A DNA stretch of 47,920 nucleotides from Deinococcus planocerae (GCF_002869765.1 NZ_PNOR01000032.1:1-47920), one strand, 5' to 3'. Shown: positions 14,875 through 26,512, numbered from the stretch's first letter. A program made the numbers and translations. Notes: generated by a model from the letters alone, not told the origin.

Positions 14875-15858
14875 CTACTCCCCCACGCTCTGCCCGTTCC
14901 TGGGCATCAGGGTGTAAGGCGTCCCCCGGGGCGACAGCTCGCCGCTCAGACGCAGCAGCAGGGCGTGGGCGGGCCGCCCGGCCCTTCCGTAGTCCAGCCG
15001 CTCCGCGTAGCGCCGGGCGTCCTGCCTCAAGTCGCCCGGGTCGCCCGTCAGCCGCAGGTGAACGAGGTCGTAGGGGAGGGCGAAGTGCAGCCGACCGTCC
15101 ACGCCGGGCCGGGCCAGATCGAAGGCCAGCACGAGGGGACTCGCCCGGGAGGCGGGGTCGCGCGGCGGCAGATACATCACGCTGACGAGGGCGTACACGT
15201 CCCCCGCGCCCCCCGGTCCCCGCAGCGTGTGGGTGCGGTACAGCCTCACCCCACTCCAGCGGGCGCTGTACGCCTCGCGCACGCCCAGGTCACGCGCCAG
15301 GGGAGCGAGCCCCAGGCTGTAGAGGTTGTACCCCTGCACAGGCCGCGAGGCCGTGCCCAGCCGCAGGGCCACCCGCCCCACCCGGAGTTCGGGATTGACC
15401 CACCCCCGCACCCGCACGTCCAGCCCGGCGCCGATCAGCGACCGCGCCAACGTGTTCGCGTCGAGGTACACCTGCCCGCTTCCGTAGTCGCGCACGAGTG
15501 CCCGGCTCAGGTAGGGCCCAGGCGCGCTTCCCCCGGTCTCCACGACCACCGGACGGCGCGCAGTGGGGAAGGACAGGACGGGCCGGGTCGGCGGGCCCGA
15601 CACCCCCACCCCCGCCCGCCGCAACTCGGCCTGGAGGCTCTGAACGTTCAGGTACGTAAAGGGCCCGGCGGGCAGGCTGTAGGTCGGTCGGTACCCTTGC
15701 ACCTGCGCTCCTCCCCGCGACAGGTCCGTCACCGCCAGAAAGGCCCCGCAGCCCAGCAGAGCGCTCAGCACCGCCTCGCGCTTCGGCGTCGGCAGCCGGG
15801 AGCCCCACGAACCACGGGCCGCGCGTCTCAGGTCACGCCGTCCACCCTCGTCCCCCAT
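14875..15858 (-). CDS. Hypothetical membrane-anchored or exported protein
   Basis: A 327-residue protein I do not recognise. A basic N-terminus is followed by one hydrophobic segment (about residues 23-42, AVLSALLGCGAFLAVTDLS), then a long extracytoplasmic-looking region rich in Gly, Pro, Arg and short beta-like segments. The segment SLIGAGLDVRVRGWVNPEL suggests a folded periplasmic or cell-surface domain. The start ATG 15858 is preceded by GGAGGG at a suitable distance; an upstream in-frame start would add a Pro/Arg-rich unlikely segment. No enzyme motif is visible. The gene is convergent with metY and downstream of the TM2 gene on the same strand, 172 bases apart. Confidence 0.7.
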   Translation of the reverse strand: MGDEGGRRDLRRAARGSWGSRLPTPKREAVLSALLGCGAFLAVTDLSRGGAQVQGYRPTYSLPAGPFTYLNVQSLQAELRRAGVGVSGPPTRPVLSFPTARRPVVVETGGSAPGPYLSRALVRDYGSGQVYLDANTLARSLIGAGLDVRVRGWVNPELRVGRVALRLGTASRPVQGYNLYSLGLAPLARDLGVREAYSARWSGVRLYRTHTLRGPGGAGDVYALVSVMYLPPRDPASRASPLVLAFDLARPGVDGRLHFALPYDLVHLRLTGDPGDLRQDARRYAERLDYGRAGRPAHALLLRLSGELSPRGTPYTLMPRNGQSVGE

Positions 15859-16030
15859 ACGCCCTCCCCGATGCTTGGAGATGCCCGCCGAACGTCTGGA
15901 ATGCCCTGCTGGCCGATGGGGAAACCCAGGACCCTTTGCCGGTATCGTCCTCCCCGCATGGAAAGCCGTCTGTGACGCGGCGTGCAAAAGGTCGGCCCGG
16001 CGGGCGCGGAAGAGGTGACCTCGCGGCGGC

Positions 16031-16783
16031 TCAGAGCCAGGGCTTCTTGCCGAGAACGTACTGCCCGTAGAACTCCTCGTCGGACTTGGTGAGGTAGAGG
16101 ATGCCCTCGACGAGGCCGAGCAGCCCGATGGCGCCGCTGATCAGGCCCGCCAGCGGCACGGTGATGATCAGCCCGAGGCCCAGCGTGATCAGGCCCAGCA
16201 AGAAGGCCAGAATCCACACGCCGATGTTGGCGCCGAGCATGATCAGGCCGGGCGTGTTCATCCCTAGGTAGAACTTGTGCACCCCCAGGCTCCCGAACAC
16301 GATGCCGAGCAGCCCCGCGATCAGCCGCTTTTGCGCGATGTCGGCGGGCACGCTCGACGGCGCGGCGGAGTCGCTGCTCCGCGTCGGCTGGAACCATTCC
16401 TGCAAGCCGCCCGTCGGTGGGGGAACCACCTGCGGCCCGGTCGGCACCGTCGGATTCCTGGCCGCATTCCCCGTGCTCCGGGCGATCCAGTCGTCCTCGT
16501 CGGCGTGGGGCCGCGCGGTGGCCGTGACGACGGTGGGGGCGGGCTGGGGCCGGGGCGTCTCGGGAATGCGGAGGTCCCCACTCCCCTCGGCGGGCGAAGG
16601 GGTGGGCGCGGGCTGAGGGCCGGAGGCTTCCGGGATGCGCAGGTCGCCCTCTGCCTGGGGGGGGGTGGAGAGGTTGACGGGCTGGGGCTTCGGCTGGGCG
16701 CTCAGCACCTCGTCCACCCAGGACGGCACGCTGGACTTGGGGGTGGGTTCGTGGCCGGGGGTCGGGTCTTCGGGCTTGGTCAT
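16031..16783 (-). CDS. TM2-domain membrane protein with proline-rich N-terminus
   Basis: A 250-residue protein with two parts. Residues 1-145 are low-complexity and Pro/Thr/Ser-rich, with two imperfect GDLRIPE...PQPAPT units. Residues about 150-250 form a TM2 domain: KRLIAGLLGIVFGSLGVHKFYLG then two or three strongly hydrophobic helices and a polar C-terminus. TM2 proteins are small membrane proteins with a conserved Gly-x-His-x-F/Y-Y hairpin; their biochemical role is not established. No signal peptide is present, so the Pro-rich region is probably cytoplasmic. The start is ATG 16783; alternatives downstream would cut the linker only. Confidence 0.85.
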   Translation of the reverse strand: MTKPEDPTPGHEPTPKSSVPSWVDEVLSAQPKPQPVNLSTPPQAEGDLRIPEASGPQPAPTPSPAEGSGDLRIPETPRPQPAPTVVTATARPHADEDDWIARSTGNAARNPTVPTGPQVVPPPTGGLQEWFQPTRSSDSAAPSSVPADIAQKRLIAGLLGIVFGSLGVHKFYLGMNTPGLIMLGANIGVWILAFLLGLITLGLGLIITVPLAGLISGAIGLLGLVEGILYLTKSDEEFYGQYVLGKKPWL

Positions 16784-16862
16784 GCCGCTATTACGCGGTG
16801 GGGGGGAGGGGGGTTGCGTCGGTCGAAAGAGGGGAGTCGAGTTTGCTCTCGCCTTCAGGTGG

Positions 16863-17228
16863 TCAGGCTCGCAGATTCCAGGCTGGTGAAAGCTGCCGAA
16901 TCAGGGCATCACGACGCTCTTTAAGCTCCTGTCTCGTCGCCTCAGGCATCACGAGTATTGCCGTTTCCACCCTTTGACTGGAGGACAGAGCAGACCGAAT
17001 GCAGGGAGCTAATCGGTAATGGGTTTGTTGAGAGGCGGGAGGGTTCCTCAGCCCGTCCATGCGATGCCTGAAAGAGACCTCGCACGTGCCGACGTACATC
17101 ACCTCGTCGTCCGCCAACAAGGCGAAGAGGCCGTGATGCTCATCTGTTCCAAGCGCCTTGAAGGTGAGTTGCGTGCCTTCGAGAATCCAGCTTCCGAACG
17201 GTTTGAATCCACCCAGCTTTGCGTTCAT
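16863..17228 (-). CDS. GIY-YIG-like nuclease-domain protein
   Basis: A 121-residue protein with a divergent GIY-YIG fold. The first motif is GLFALLADDEVMYVGT, where GLF and YVG stand for GIY and YIG. It is followed by SFRHRMDGLRNP with the conserved Arg, and later ELKERRDALIRQLSPAWN with the conserved Glu and terminal Asn pattern. Such domains cut DNA in repair, restriction or homing enzymes. This one is a minimal single-domain form and its role is unknown. The ATG at 17228 lies two bases after the nadV stop codon, so it is coupled to nadV. Base composition is clearly less GC-rich than nadV, hinting at acquisition. Confidence 0.65.
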   Translation of the reverse strand: MNAKLGGFKPFGSWILEGTQLTFKALGTDEHHGLFALLADDEVMYVGTCEVSFRHRMDGLRNPPASQQTHYRLAPCIRSALSSSQRVETAILVMPEATRQELKERRDALIRQLSPAWNLRA

Positions 17229-17230
17229 CC

Positions 17231-18622
17231 CTACGCCCTCCCCCTTATCCGCTCCAACGTGTCCCGCACCAGCACTTCCCCGTCCCGGTACACCGTCCGC
17301 ATCAAGCTGCCCGGGAAGTCGGTGTCGAAGGTTCTGTACTGCCGCGTCACCATGCGGCCATTCTCCATCACGAGGTCGAGCACGCCGTCCTTGCTGCGCT
17401 TGCCTGGGTCGGTCACGGGGTCCTTGTAGATGCCCCGGTACTCGCCGCCGACGATGCCCGCGCTGGCCTTGTAGGCGAACTTCTGGGTGTCGCGGTCCAC
17501 CTTTTGCAGCAGCGCGCCGCCCATGCCGAAGGCCACGTTCTCGGCGGAGAAGCCGTCCACGGTCAGGTTCTGGAGAATCTGGCGGATGGTCGTCTCGTCG
17601 ATGCCGTCCCCCTGAATCACCCGGACGTGCTTGAGCACCCGGAAGCCCAAGACGTTCGTCGTCGTGCCGAACTTGGCGGCCAGCGCGTTCACGGCGAGGC
17701 GCACCATCGCGGGGGGATCGCCGGAGTCAGGGCGGACGACGAGGGTGGCGCCGCTCTCCTTGACCTCCCGCCGCAGGGTCTCGCCCCAGTGGACGTTGAT
17801 CGCGTGCTTGAGGTCGTACGAGTCGCTGACGACCGCGAAGATGCCCCCCGGCTTGCCGAACTGCCGGACCATGTTGCGGTACGCCTCGGCCTCGCACTGC
17901 TGGCCCCAGCTCGTGACCGTAGAGTGCTCGGCAGCGGGGATCGAGAAGCCCGCCACGTCCGCCCCGTAGTGGTTGCGCGCCACCCGCAGCGCCTCCAGCG
18001 TGTCCGAGCCCAGGAAGTTGACGAGGTGCGCGAGGCCCCCGATGCCCGCGCTCTCGCGGCTGCTCACCCCCCGCGAGCCGAAGTCGTGCAGCTTGAAGGG
18101 CAGCTCCTCGGCGGCGCGGTCGCTCGTCTTCTCCAGCTCGGCGCGGATGATCTCGCGCAGGTGGTAGCTCTGGGTGCAGACGGTCGTTGGATACCAAACG
18201 CGCATGAGCATCGTCTCGAACCACCCGACGAGCCACGGCAGCTCGGGGTCGGTGTTCGTCACGCTCATCAGGACGTTGTGGATGGGCACCACCGTCCCCT
18301 CGGGCACGGCGCGGATTTCGAGGGGCAGCCGTCCGCCGTGGACCTCCACCACCCGCAGCCAGCCCTCGTAGGGGAAGGGCTCGCCGTGCGCCTCGATGAG
18401 CGCGCGGGCTTCTTCGACGTTCTCCCGTGTCACCCGCCGCGTCAGGTAGCGGTCGAGGAGGTACTGGAGCCCGAAAAAGCGTGTTGCCGGATACCGCCCC
18501 CCGCGCGACTCCAGGTAGGAGAACAGCCGCGTCGTCTCCGGCGGGTACTGGAGAAAGTGGCTGCTCTTGTACGAGTCGGTGTCGAGGATGAGGTTCTGGT
18601 CGTCGAGGTGCGGCAGCGTCAT
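17231..18622 (-). CDS. nadV: Nicotinamide phosphoribosyltransferase
   Basis: A 463-residue enzyme of the NAMPT/NadV family. It converts nicotinamide and PRPP to nicotinamide mononucleotide, the first step of direct NAD salvage. Recognisable motifs: DTDSYKSSHFLQYP at the N-terminus, KLHDFGSRGVSSRESAG, PAAEHSTVTSWG containing the catalytic His, VSDSYDLKHA, VRPDSGDPP and the late GGALLQKVDRDTQKFAYK. This is the nicotinamide rather than nicotinate type. ATG 18622 has a strong AGGAGG site. A second ATG at 18656 with its own AGGAG opens another reading frame over the nadV start. The gene lies next to nadM-Nudix, which would use its product. Confidence 0.95.
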   Translation of the reverse strand: MTLPHLDDQNLILDTDSYKSSHFLQYPPETTRLFSYLESRGGRYPATRFFGLQYLLDRYLTRRVTRENVEEARALIEAHGEPFPYEGWLRVVEVHGGRLPLEIRAVPEGTVVPIHNVLMSVTNTDPELPWLVGWFETMLMRVWYPTTVCTQSYHLREIIRAELEKTSDRAAEELPFKLHDFGSRGVSSRESAGIGGLAHLVNFLGSDTLEALRVARNHYGADVAGFSIPAAEHSTVTSWGQQCEAEAYRNMVRQFGKPGGIFAVVSDSYDLKHAINVHWGETLRREVKESGATLVVRPDSGDPPAMVRLAVNALAAKFGTTTNVLGFRVLKHVRVIQGDGIDETTIRQILQNLTVDGFSAENVAFGMGGALLQKVDRDTQKFAYKASAGIVGGEYRGIYKDPVTDPGKRSKDGVLDLVMENGRMVTRQYRTFDTDFPGSLMRTVYRDGEVLVRDTLERIRGRA

Positions 18623-18670
18623 GGGGAGCCTCCTGGGAACTGTCCTCTGTGCTCATCTTTGCTCCTGTCC

Positions 18671-18676
18671 ATTATG
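18671..18676 (-). promoter_or_regulatory. Candidate -10 element for nadV
   Basis: CATAAT on the minus strand, inside a short AT-rich stretch (18671-18691) that stands out from the GC-rich surroundings. No convincing -35 or NrtR-like palindrome was found. Confidence 0.3.
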
Positions 18677-18730
18677 AGTTAGATGAATATAGAAGGTCCC
18701 CGCTGGGGGTACACATCCCCCGCAGCCCCC

Positions 18731-19795
18731 TTACCCGCGCATCAGGAAGTGTTCGATGATCGCGTGGTGGTCCTCGAAGAAGAGTTCGGGATGAGCGAGG
18801 GCTTCCGAGAGGGGCAGCCAGAAGGCGTCGGCGGCGTCGCTGGCGGCGCGCAGGATCGGAAGCTGGCCGATGCCGAGGTCGAAGTGGAAGGCGTGGGTGA
18901 CCGTGCGCCCGCGCTGGCTGCGGTCGGGGTAGTCGAAGACGGCCTGGGCGCGCAGGGCCGCCCCGAGGTTCACGCCCTCGCCCAGCCCGGTCTCCTCGCG
19001 GACCTCGCGCACGGCGCAGTCGAGCAGGCTCTCGCCCTGCCCCAGGAAGCCGCCCGGCATGGCGAGCCGCCCGCGCCCCGGCAGCCCGGCCCGCCGTACG
19101 ACGAGGACGTGCCCGCTGCGGGTCACCACCCCGTCCGCCGTGACGAAGACGGGCGGGAAGGGCGCGTCCTTCCACGCGGCGCGGTACTCGCGCAAGTAGT
19201 CGAACTCGGCGCGCAGCTCGGCGTACTCGGGCGTTCCCCGGAAGGTGGTCAGGAAGGCGTGGACGGCGGGCGGAACCATGCCCGACACGTCCTCCAGGCG
19301 GTCCTCGAGGTAGGCTTTCCGCACGTCGGTCGCGCTGAGGGGGCTGATGACGTGGGTGGGGATGAATTCCCAGCCGGGGAAGGAGCGCAGGTAGTAGCTG
19401 CTCTCGTCCTTGATATGCCCGATCAGGGCCACGTCGCTGCTGCCGCGCGTGTGCTCGCCGACGCCGCGCTGGACCTCGGAGAGCCACAGCCCCTCGTTGT
19501 AGAAGTAGTCGCGCACGTGGACGAACAGCAGGCGGCTGCGCGCCACGCCCGCCTCGCTCAGCATGGCGGTGATGACCCCCTGGCGTTCCTCCGCGGTGAA
19601 GGGGTTCTTGGTGTTCCGCGCGGCGCGGGCGCTCCCGATTACCACGATGAGCTTTTGCACGCTCCTCAGGGCTTCGAGCATCACGAGGAGATGGGCCTGG
19701 TGGGGCGGCTCGAATCTCCCGATGTAGACGCCGAAGGTGCGCCTGCGCCGGGTGGGCGGGGGAGAGGCCAGGGCGGGGTCGCGCGGGGCGGTCAT
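18731..19795 (-). CDS. Bifunctional NMN adenylyltransferase / Nudix hydrolase
   Basis: A 354-residue two-domain enzyme. The N-terminal half (about 1-190) is an NadM-type adenylyltransferase: [17 protein letters not shown], with HQAH in the place of the usual HxGH, and later [13 protein letters not shown] corresponding to the ISxTxxR motif. It joins NMN and ATP to make NAD. The C-terminal half (about 200-354) is a Nudix domain with [20 protein letters not shown] plus ETGL, in related proteins an ADP-ribose pyrophosphatase. ATG 19795 was chosen because TATGGT (plus 19802-19807) lies 6 bases upstream on the minus strand. With nadV downstream this gives nicotinamide to NAD in two steps. Confidence 0.95.
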   Translation of the reverse strand: MTAPRDPALASPPPTRRRRTFGVYIGRFEPPHQAHLLVMLEALRSVQKLIVVIGSARAARNTKNPFTAEERQGVITAMLSEAGVARSRLLFVHVRDYFYNEGLWLSEVQRGVGEHTRGSSDVALIGHIKDESSYYLRSFPGWEFIPTHVISPLSATDVRKAYLEDRLEDVSGMVPPAVHAFLTTFRGTPEYAELRAEFDYLREYRAAWKDAPFPPVFVTADGVVTRSGHVLVVRRAGLPGRGRLAMPGGFLGQGESLLDCAVREVREETGLGEGVNLGAALRAQAVFDYPDRSQRGRTVTHAFHFDLGIGQLPILRAASDAADAFWLPLSEALAHPELFFEDHHAIIEHFLMRG

Positions 19796-19908
19796 GAGCC
19801 CACCATAAGACCTGGGGGAGAGGGGAAGGCGGGGGGCCTCCCCTGCGCGCTGCCCGGAAGATGAAGGTTTGCGGCCCACGTCCAGCCACCCAGGGCGTAG
19901 TGTGAGCC

Positions 19909-20406
19909 ATGCACAGACTCGGCACGTCCGCAGCGGCCCTTCTCCTCACCGCCAGCCTCGGCGCGGCCCAGGCCGGGGGGGCGCAACCTCCCGCGCCGGG
20001 CGGCGGACAGGTGCAGGCGGCCACACCCGCCACCGTCGCCGCTACCCTGCGCGAGGCGGGGTACACGGTCACCGTCAACCCGGTCGAGGGCGACGACGAG
20101 CCCAGCCTGGCGGTGAAGGCGGGCGACTACGAACTCGACGTGTGGTTCAGCGGCTGCAAGGGCACGACCTGCGACCGCGTGACCGCGAGCACCAACTGGG
20201 ATTACCGCGATGACGAGGAGAGCCTCGACACCGAGTTCGTCAACGAGTGGAACGGCAATTTCTTCACCCAGGCCTACGTGTACGAGGGCGGCTACTACCT
20301 CGACAGCACCCTCACCCTGCGGGGGGGCTACACCAAGGTGGCCCTGAGAGCCTGGATGGAGGATTATCTCGGCGACGTGGAGGACTTTGAGGCCGAGCTG
20401 CCCTGA
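19909..20406 (+). CDS. Exported YbjN-domain protein
   Basis: A 165-residue protein with a signal peptide (residues 1-22, ending AAQA) and a short Pro/Gly linker. The YbjN-like domain has [14 protein letters not shown], then [18 protein letters not shown], and a C-terminal [17 protein letters not shown] helix. YbjN domains resemble type III secretion chaperone folds, and the role of secreted versions is unknown. Two Cys in GCKGTTCD may form a disulfide after export. TAGTGT at 19898-19903 lies 5 bases before the ATG, so a leaderless transcript is likely. Divergent from the NAD salvage operon. Confidence 0.8.
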   Translation: MHRLGTSAAALLLTASLGAAQAGGAQPPAPGGGQVQAATPATVAATLREAGYTVTVNPVEGDDEPSLAVKAGDYELDVWFSGCKGTTCDRVTASTNWDYRDDEESLDTEFVNEWNGNFFTQAYVYEGGYYLDSTLTLRGGYTKVALRAWMEDYLGDVEDFEAELP

Positions 20407-20466
20407 GGCCGCGGTGCCTGGGCAAGGCCCCGCCCGCTCCCGACCCCCCGTGCCAGAATTGCCGCC

Positions 20467-20907
<441 letters not shown>

Positions 20908-20997
20908 CCCTGCCGTCCCGTGCGGCGGGTCGGGTCGCCGATGGTGTGGTCCCCCGTTCAGTGGAGTTTTTCAAGCGCTCGGGGTAAAGGGTTCCCT

Positions 20998-21003
20998 TAT
21001 ATT
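20998..21003 (+). promoter_or_regulatory. -10 element of the PP2C gene
   Basis: TATATT with a 6-base spacer to the ATG at 21010, the strongest AT-rich example of the leaderless-type promoter in this window. No clear -35 hexamer is seen upstream. Confidence 0.6.
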
Positions 21004-21009
21004 GGTCAC

Positions 21010-22068
21010 ATGTGCGCCGCCGTGACGCCCCCGCTGTCCTCCGGTCTGCTGACCGACGTGGGGCGGCAACGGGACGTCAATCAGGACGCGGCCCTGGCCC
21101 TCGATCTGCCGGGGGGCGGGCTGTACGCCGTGGCGGACGGCATGGGCGGGCACGCGGCGGGCGAACTCGCGGCGACGGTGGCGCTCGACACGCTGGGCCA
21201 GCGCTACCTCGGCGGGCGCGGCCAGCCTCCCGAGCGGCTCGCGGAGGCGGTGCAGGCGGCCAACCTCGCGGTGTTGCGGCACGCGGTCGGCGAGTACGTC
21301 GGCATGGGCACGACCCTGCTCGCCGTTCTCATCGACCGGGGCGCGGCCCTGATCGCGCACGTGGGCGACTCGCGGGCGTACCTGCTGCGCGGCGGGGAAC
21401 TCCACCGCCTCACCGACGACCACTCCTGGGTGGCCGAGCAACTGCGGCTGGGGCACCTCACCGAGGAGGAAGCGCGCGACCACCAGTGGCGCAGCGTGGT
21501 GAACAACGCGCTCGGCGGCGAGGAGCGGGTGCGGCTCGAACTCTTCGGCCTGCCCCTGCGCGCGGGAGACCGCCTGCTGCTGTGCAGCGACGGCCTGAGC
21601 GGGGTGCTCACCGACGCCGAACTCCTCGACCTGCTCGCGCGGCCCCTGCCGCCCGACGGGACGACGCGCCTGCTCGTGGACGCCGCGAACGACGCGGGGG
21701 GCCCCGACAACATCACCGCCGTGGTCGTGGACGTGCACCGCCCCGGTCGCCTGCCGCGCTACACCCTCCCCGAGCGGCAGGGGGACGGGCCCGCCTACGT
21801 GGACGTGCTCCTGAGCGCCCGGCGGGGCAGCAGTCCGCTGACCTACCTGCTGCTCACGGTCGCCTATTTCACTCTGCTCGGGGTGATGCTCGTTCCCGAG
21901 CGCCGCCTGTTGATCGGCCTCGTCGGCGCCCTGCTGCTGGGGGGGATCATCACCGCCCAGCGGGTGCTGCGGGCCCGGCAGGGCCATCCCCTCTTCCGGC
22001 GCTCGCCCCTGAACCGCGTTCTGCGCCCGGCCCGCTCCCGCCCGGCCCGCTTTCGGCGCGGGAGTTAG
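21010..22068 (+). CDS. PP2C-family Ser/Thr protein phosphatase, membrane-anchored
   Basis: A 352-residue phosphatase. The cytosolic catalytic domain (about 1-245) has the PP2C metal motifs [36 protein letters not shown] and [10 protein letters not shown]. Two hydrophobic segments follow near the C-terminus ([18 protein letters not shown] and [17 protein letters not shown]), then an Arg-rich tail, which would anchor it to the membrane. It probably reverses Hanks-type kinase phosphorylation, but no kinase gene is in the window. ATG 21010 is preferred over an upstream in-frame start at 20920 because of the TATATT promoter 6 bases upstream and the conserved N-terminal segment that follows. Confidence 0.92.
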   Translation: MCAAVTPPLSSGLLTDVGRQRDVNQDAALALDLPGGGLYAVADGMGGHAAGELAATVALDTLGQRYLGGRGQPPERLAEAVQAANLAVLRHAVGEYVGMGTTLLAVLIDRGAALIAHVGDSRAYLLRGGELHRLTDDHSWVAEQLRLGHLTEEEARDHQWRSVVNNALGGEERVRLELFGLPLRAGDRLLLCSDGLSGVLTDAELLDLLARPLPPDGTTRLLVDAANDAGGPDNITAVVVDVHRPGRLPRYTLPERQGDGPAYVDVLLSARRGSSPLTYLLLTVAYFTLLGVMLVPERRLLIGLVGALLLGGIITAQRVLRARQGHPLFRRSPLNRVLRPARSRPARFRRGS

Positions 22069-22116
22069 GGGCAGCCCCCCCCCGCCGTCCCGTTCCTCCC
22101 CCGCTAGAGTGGGGGC

Positions 22117-22494
22117 ATGAAAGACATCGTGGAGACCGCGGGCGCGCCCGCCGCCATCGGCCCGTACAGCCAGGCCACCGTGCTCGGCACCCTCGTGTTC
22201 ACGAGCGGCCAGATTCCGCTGCGGCCCGACGGCACCCTGGTCGAGGGCGGCGTCGAGGTCCAGACCCGGCAGGTGCTCGACAACCTGCGGGCCGTGCTCG
22301 CCGCCGCCGGAACGGACCTCGCCCGGGTGGTCAAGACCACCGTGTTTCTCGCCGACATGAACGAGTTCTCCACCATGAACGCCGTGTACGCCGAGTATTT
22401 CGACGCTCCCTACCCGGCCCGCTCGACGGTGCAGGTGGCCCGCTTGCCCCGCGACGTGCGGGTGGAGATCGAGGTCGTCGCCGAGCGGGAGTGA
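22117..22494 (+). CDS. ridA: RidA-family enamine/imine deaminase
   Basis: A 125-residue RidA (YjgF) protein. RidA hydrolyses reactive 2-aminoacrylate-type enamines released by PLP enzymes. Signature segments: [19 protein letters not shown], the substrate-binding Arg in [10 protein letters not shown], and a C-terminal [11 protein letters not shown]. It forms trimers in known relatives. TAGAGT at 22105-22110 is 6 bases before the ATG. It stands alone between the PP2C and RicT genes on the same strand, with short spacers. Confidence 0.95.
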   Translation: MKDIVETAGAPAAIGPYSQATVLGTLVFTSGQIPLRPDGTLVEGGVEVQTRQVLDNLRAVLAAAGTDLARVVKTTVFLADMNEFSTMNAVYAEYFDAPYPARSTVQVARLPRDVRVEIEVVAERE

Positions 22495-22554
22495 GCCTGC
22501 CCTTTGTGCCCCGTCTCTCCACGCCCGCGTGGGAAGCGTGACATCCTGCGGGGC

Positions 22555-23382
<828 letters not shown>

Positions 23383-23457
23383 GGACGGAAACGTCCCGGG
23401 AGAGGTCCTTCGCAGGAGGGGCCTCTTCTCATCTTGCCGCGCCGTGGAGCTGACGGC

Positions 23458-23811
23458 GTGAGCGTCGTGCTTCTCCTTCTGCTGGGCGTGGCGGGCTGGG
23501 CCGTCGCCTGCGCCTGGCGCTCCCGCAGTTCTCCCCGTTCCAGGCTGGAGGCTGGCTCGGGCTGGAAATCCCGGCCCGCCCGCATGACGACCGTGGGCAG
23601 ACGCGTCTTCCCCAACCGCCTGATCGGCAGGGGGCGCCCCGGGACACCGCTCCTCCCCGTCCCCTTCCGCCCAGGCGACCTCGTGCGGGTGGACGGCGAG
23701 TGGTACCACCTCCCCACCCTGCGGCGGCTGCACCGGGCCGGGCGGCTCACCTGGGGCTCCCCGGGCTGGCGCGCGCTGGAACAGGCCGAGCGGGGAAGAC
23801 GGCTCAACTGA
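23458..23811 (+). CDS. Hypothetical single-pass membrane protein
   Basis: A 117-residue protein I do not recognise. The first 20 residues form one hydrophobic helix ([17 protein letters not shown]). The rest is basic, ending in a compact region [30 protein letters not shown] that looks like a small beta-rich fold. GTG 23458 was taken as start, with a GGAG site about 9 bases upstream; a TTG at 23434 in frame would only add a charged segment before the helix. It lies between ricT and the tRNA-Pro gene. The coding assignment rests on composition and the clean membrane helix. Confidence 0.5.
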   Translation: MSVVLLLLLGVAGWAVACAWRSRSSPRSRLEAGSGWKSRPARMTTVGRRVFPNRLIGRGRPGTPLLPVPFRPGDLVRVDGEWYHLPTLRRLHRAGRLTWGSPGWRALEQAERGRRLN

Positions 23812-23824
23812 GCCCCACCGGGCC

Positions 23825-23849
23825 AAAAAAAACTCCCTCTGAGAGGGAG
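23825..23849 (-). terminator. Intrinsic terminator of tRNA-Pro
   Basis: CTCCCTC (23833-23839) pairs with GAGGGAG (23843-23849) around a 3-base loop. On the minus strand the hairpin is followed by a run of eight T (plus 23825-23832). It lies 9 bases beyond the tRNA 3' end. Confidence 0.85.
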
Positions 23850-23853
23850 CTTC

Positions 23854-23934
<81 letters not shown>

Positions 23935-23949
23935 ACGGCCAGCCCCAAG

Positions 23950-23978
23950 ACTATAGATGCCCCCCACGCAGGCGTCAA
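23950..23978 (-). promoter_or_regulatory. Promoter of tRNA-Pro
   Basis: On the minus strand, TTGACG (plus 23973-23978) and TATAGT (plus 23950-23955) are spaced by 17 bases, and the -10 ends 15 bases before the tRNA 5' end. A good consensus promoter, and it overlaps the upstream region of the divergent peptidase gene. Confidence 0.8.
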
Positions 23979-24008
23979 GGGTGAGCGGATCGGCGTATCC
24001 TGCCCCCC

Positions 24009-25247
<1,239 letters not shown>

Positions 25248-25355
25248 GCCTGCGGCGGGTGGCTTGTCGCTTGTGGAGGCAAAGTGGAGGGGCGGCCTGG
25301 ATTTTCTGGGCCGCCCCCTCCCGAACTGGGCCAGAGCATTGGACACAAGAATACT

Positions 25356-25422
25356 GTCATGCTGAGCGCAGCGAAGCATCTCCAACGGGCCTGACGAGAC
25401 CCTTCACTTCGCTCAGGGTGAC
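25356..25422. repeat. Dispersed imperfect inverted repeat
   Basis: GTCATGCTGAGCGCAGCGAAG at the left end (25356-25376) is the near complement of CTTCGCTCAGGGTGAC (25407-25422). This sequence type occurs between genes in many unrelated bacteria. It sits in the 252-base gap between the convergent peptidase and ROK genes, where nothing else was recognised. Confidence 0.6.
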
Positions 25423-25499
25423 AATTTTCGTCAAATGCTTTGGAGCTCAGGCCCACGCCCCAGCCCTCCTCAAGCCACCCGCTCCACGCCACCAGCCCC

Positions 25500-26390
25500 C
25501 TACCCCTGCCCCGCCGCCAGCGCCGCCCCGATCACCCCCGCGTCGGGGCCGAGCTGGGCGCGGCGGATGGTGACGGGAGCGAAGGACGCGGCGTACTCGT
25601 CGGCGGCGGCCTGCACCCCCTGGAAGAAGGGGTCGCCGACGCTGGCGACGCCGCCGCCGATCACGAAGACTTCGGGGTCGAGGATCTTTTGCAGGTCGGC
25701 GAGGGCCACGCCGATGGCCCGCGTGGCCTGGTTCACCACCCGGCGGGCGGCGGGGTGGCCCTGGGCGGCGAGCGAGAAGGCCTCGGCGGTGGACACGTCG
25801 CGGTTCAGGGCGTAGCTCGCGTCGCGGGCGATGGCGGTGCCGCTGGCGACGGCTTCGAGCGCCCCGTCGAGCCCCGCGCCGCTCACCGGCCCGCCCGGCA
25901 TCACCGTGATGTGCCCGATCTCCCCGGCGATGCCGTGCCTCCCCCGCCAGAGTTTGCCGTTCAGCACGATCCCCGAGCCGATGCCGGTGCTCACCGTCAC
26001 GTACACGCTGCTCTCGGTGCCCCTCGCCGCGCCCAGGTACGCCTCCGCCAGGGCGGCGGCCTTGGCGTCGTTCTCCAGCACCACGCGCTGAGCGAGGCGG
26101 TCGCGCAACCCGTCCACGAGAGGCACGTCGATGAAGCCGTAGATGTTGGGGGCGAACTTGACCCGGGTGCGGTCGCTGTTCAGGGGGCCGGGCACGCCGA
26201 CGCCGACGAGGGTGGCGTCCGGGTGCCGCGCCTGAAGCTCGCGCACCTGGGCGGCCACAGCGTCGAGGACGGCCTCCCAGCCGGTCTCGGGAGTGGGCTG
26301 GACGTGGCGGTCCTGGAGTTCTCCGTTCCGGAGAACGCCCGTGGCAATCTTGGTGCCGCCGACGTCCACGCCGATGCTCGTTTGATTCAC
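25500..26390 (-). CDS. ROK-family sugar kinase (glucokinase-like) without zinc-site cysteines
   Basis: A 296-residue ROK protein. It has the ATP-binding GVDVGGTKIATGV, the substrate loop VLENDAKAAALAE with catalytic Asp, GSGIVLNGKLWRG, and GEIGHITVMPGGP. A DNA-binding N-terminus is absent, so it is a kinase rather than a repressor, most likely a glucokinase. The canonical zinc motif CxCGxxGC is replaced by SGAGLDGA just after GHITVMPGGPV, so all three cysteines are gone although the nearby His remains. GTG 26390 is chosen because GAGGTGA sits at the right distance upstream; GTG 26399 is an alternative. Convergent with the M29 peptidase gene. Confidence 0.9.
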   Translation of the reverse strand: MNQTSIGVDVGGTKIATGVLRNGELQDRHVQPTPETGWEAVLDAVAAQVRELQARHPDATLVGVGVPGPLNSDRTRVKFAPNIYGFIDVPLVDGLRDRLAQRVVLENDAKAAALAEAYLGAARGTESSVYVTVSTGIGSGIVLNGKLWRGRHGIAGEIGHITVMPGGPVSGAGLDGALEAVASGTAIARDASYALNRDVSTAEAFSLAAQGHPAARRVVNQATRAIGVALADLQKILDPEVFVIGGGVASVGDPFFQGVQAAADEYAASFAPVTIRRAQLGPDAGVIGAALAAGQG

Positions 26391-26512
26391 TTCGTTCACC
26401 TCGCAGGGGGAGTGGGGCGCGGCCCGGAGTCTGGAAGGGCTTCCAGCCTGCGGGCCCGGGGGCGCGGCGGGGCCCTGCGGCCCGCACTCTACCCCGGGCC
26501 CCGGCGGGCGGG

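Noticed and set aside
17727..18656. ORF from ATG 18656 overlapping the nadV start, with a good AGGAG site
   Set aside because: Its product is an Arg/Ala/Pro-rich shadow of nadV. The initiation site itself may matter for nadV translation but no protein is supported.
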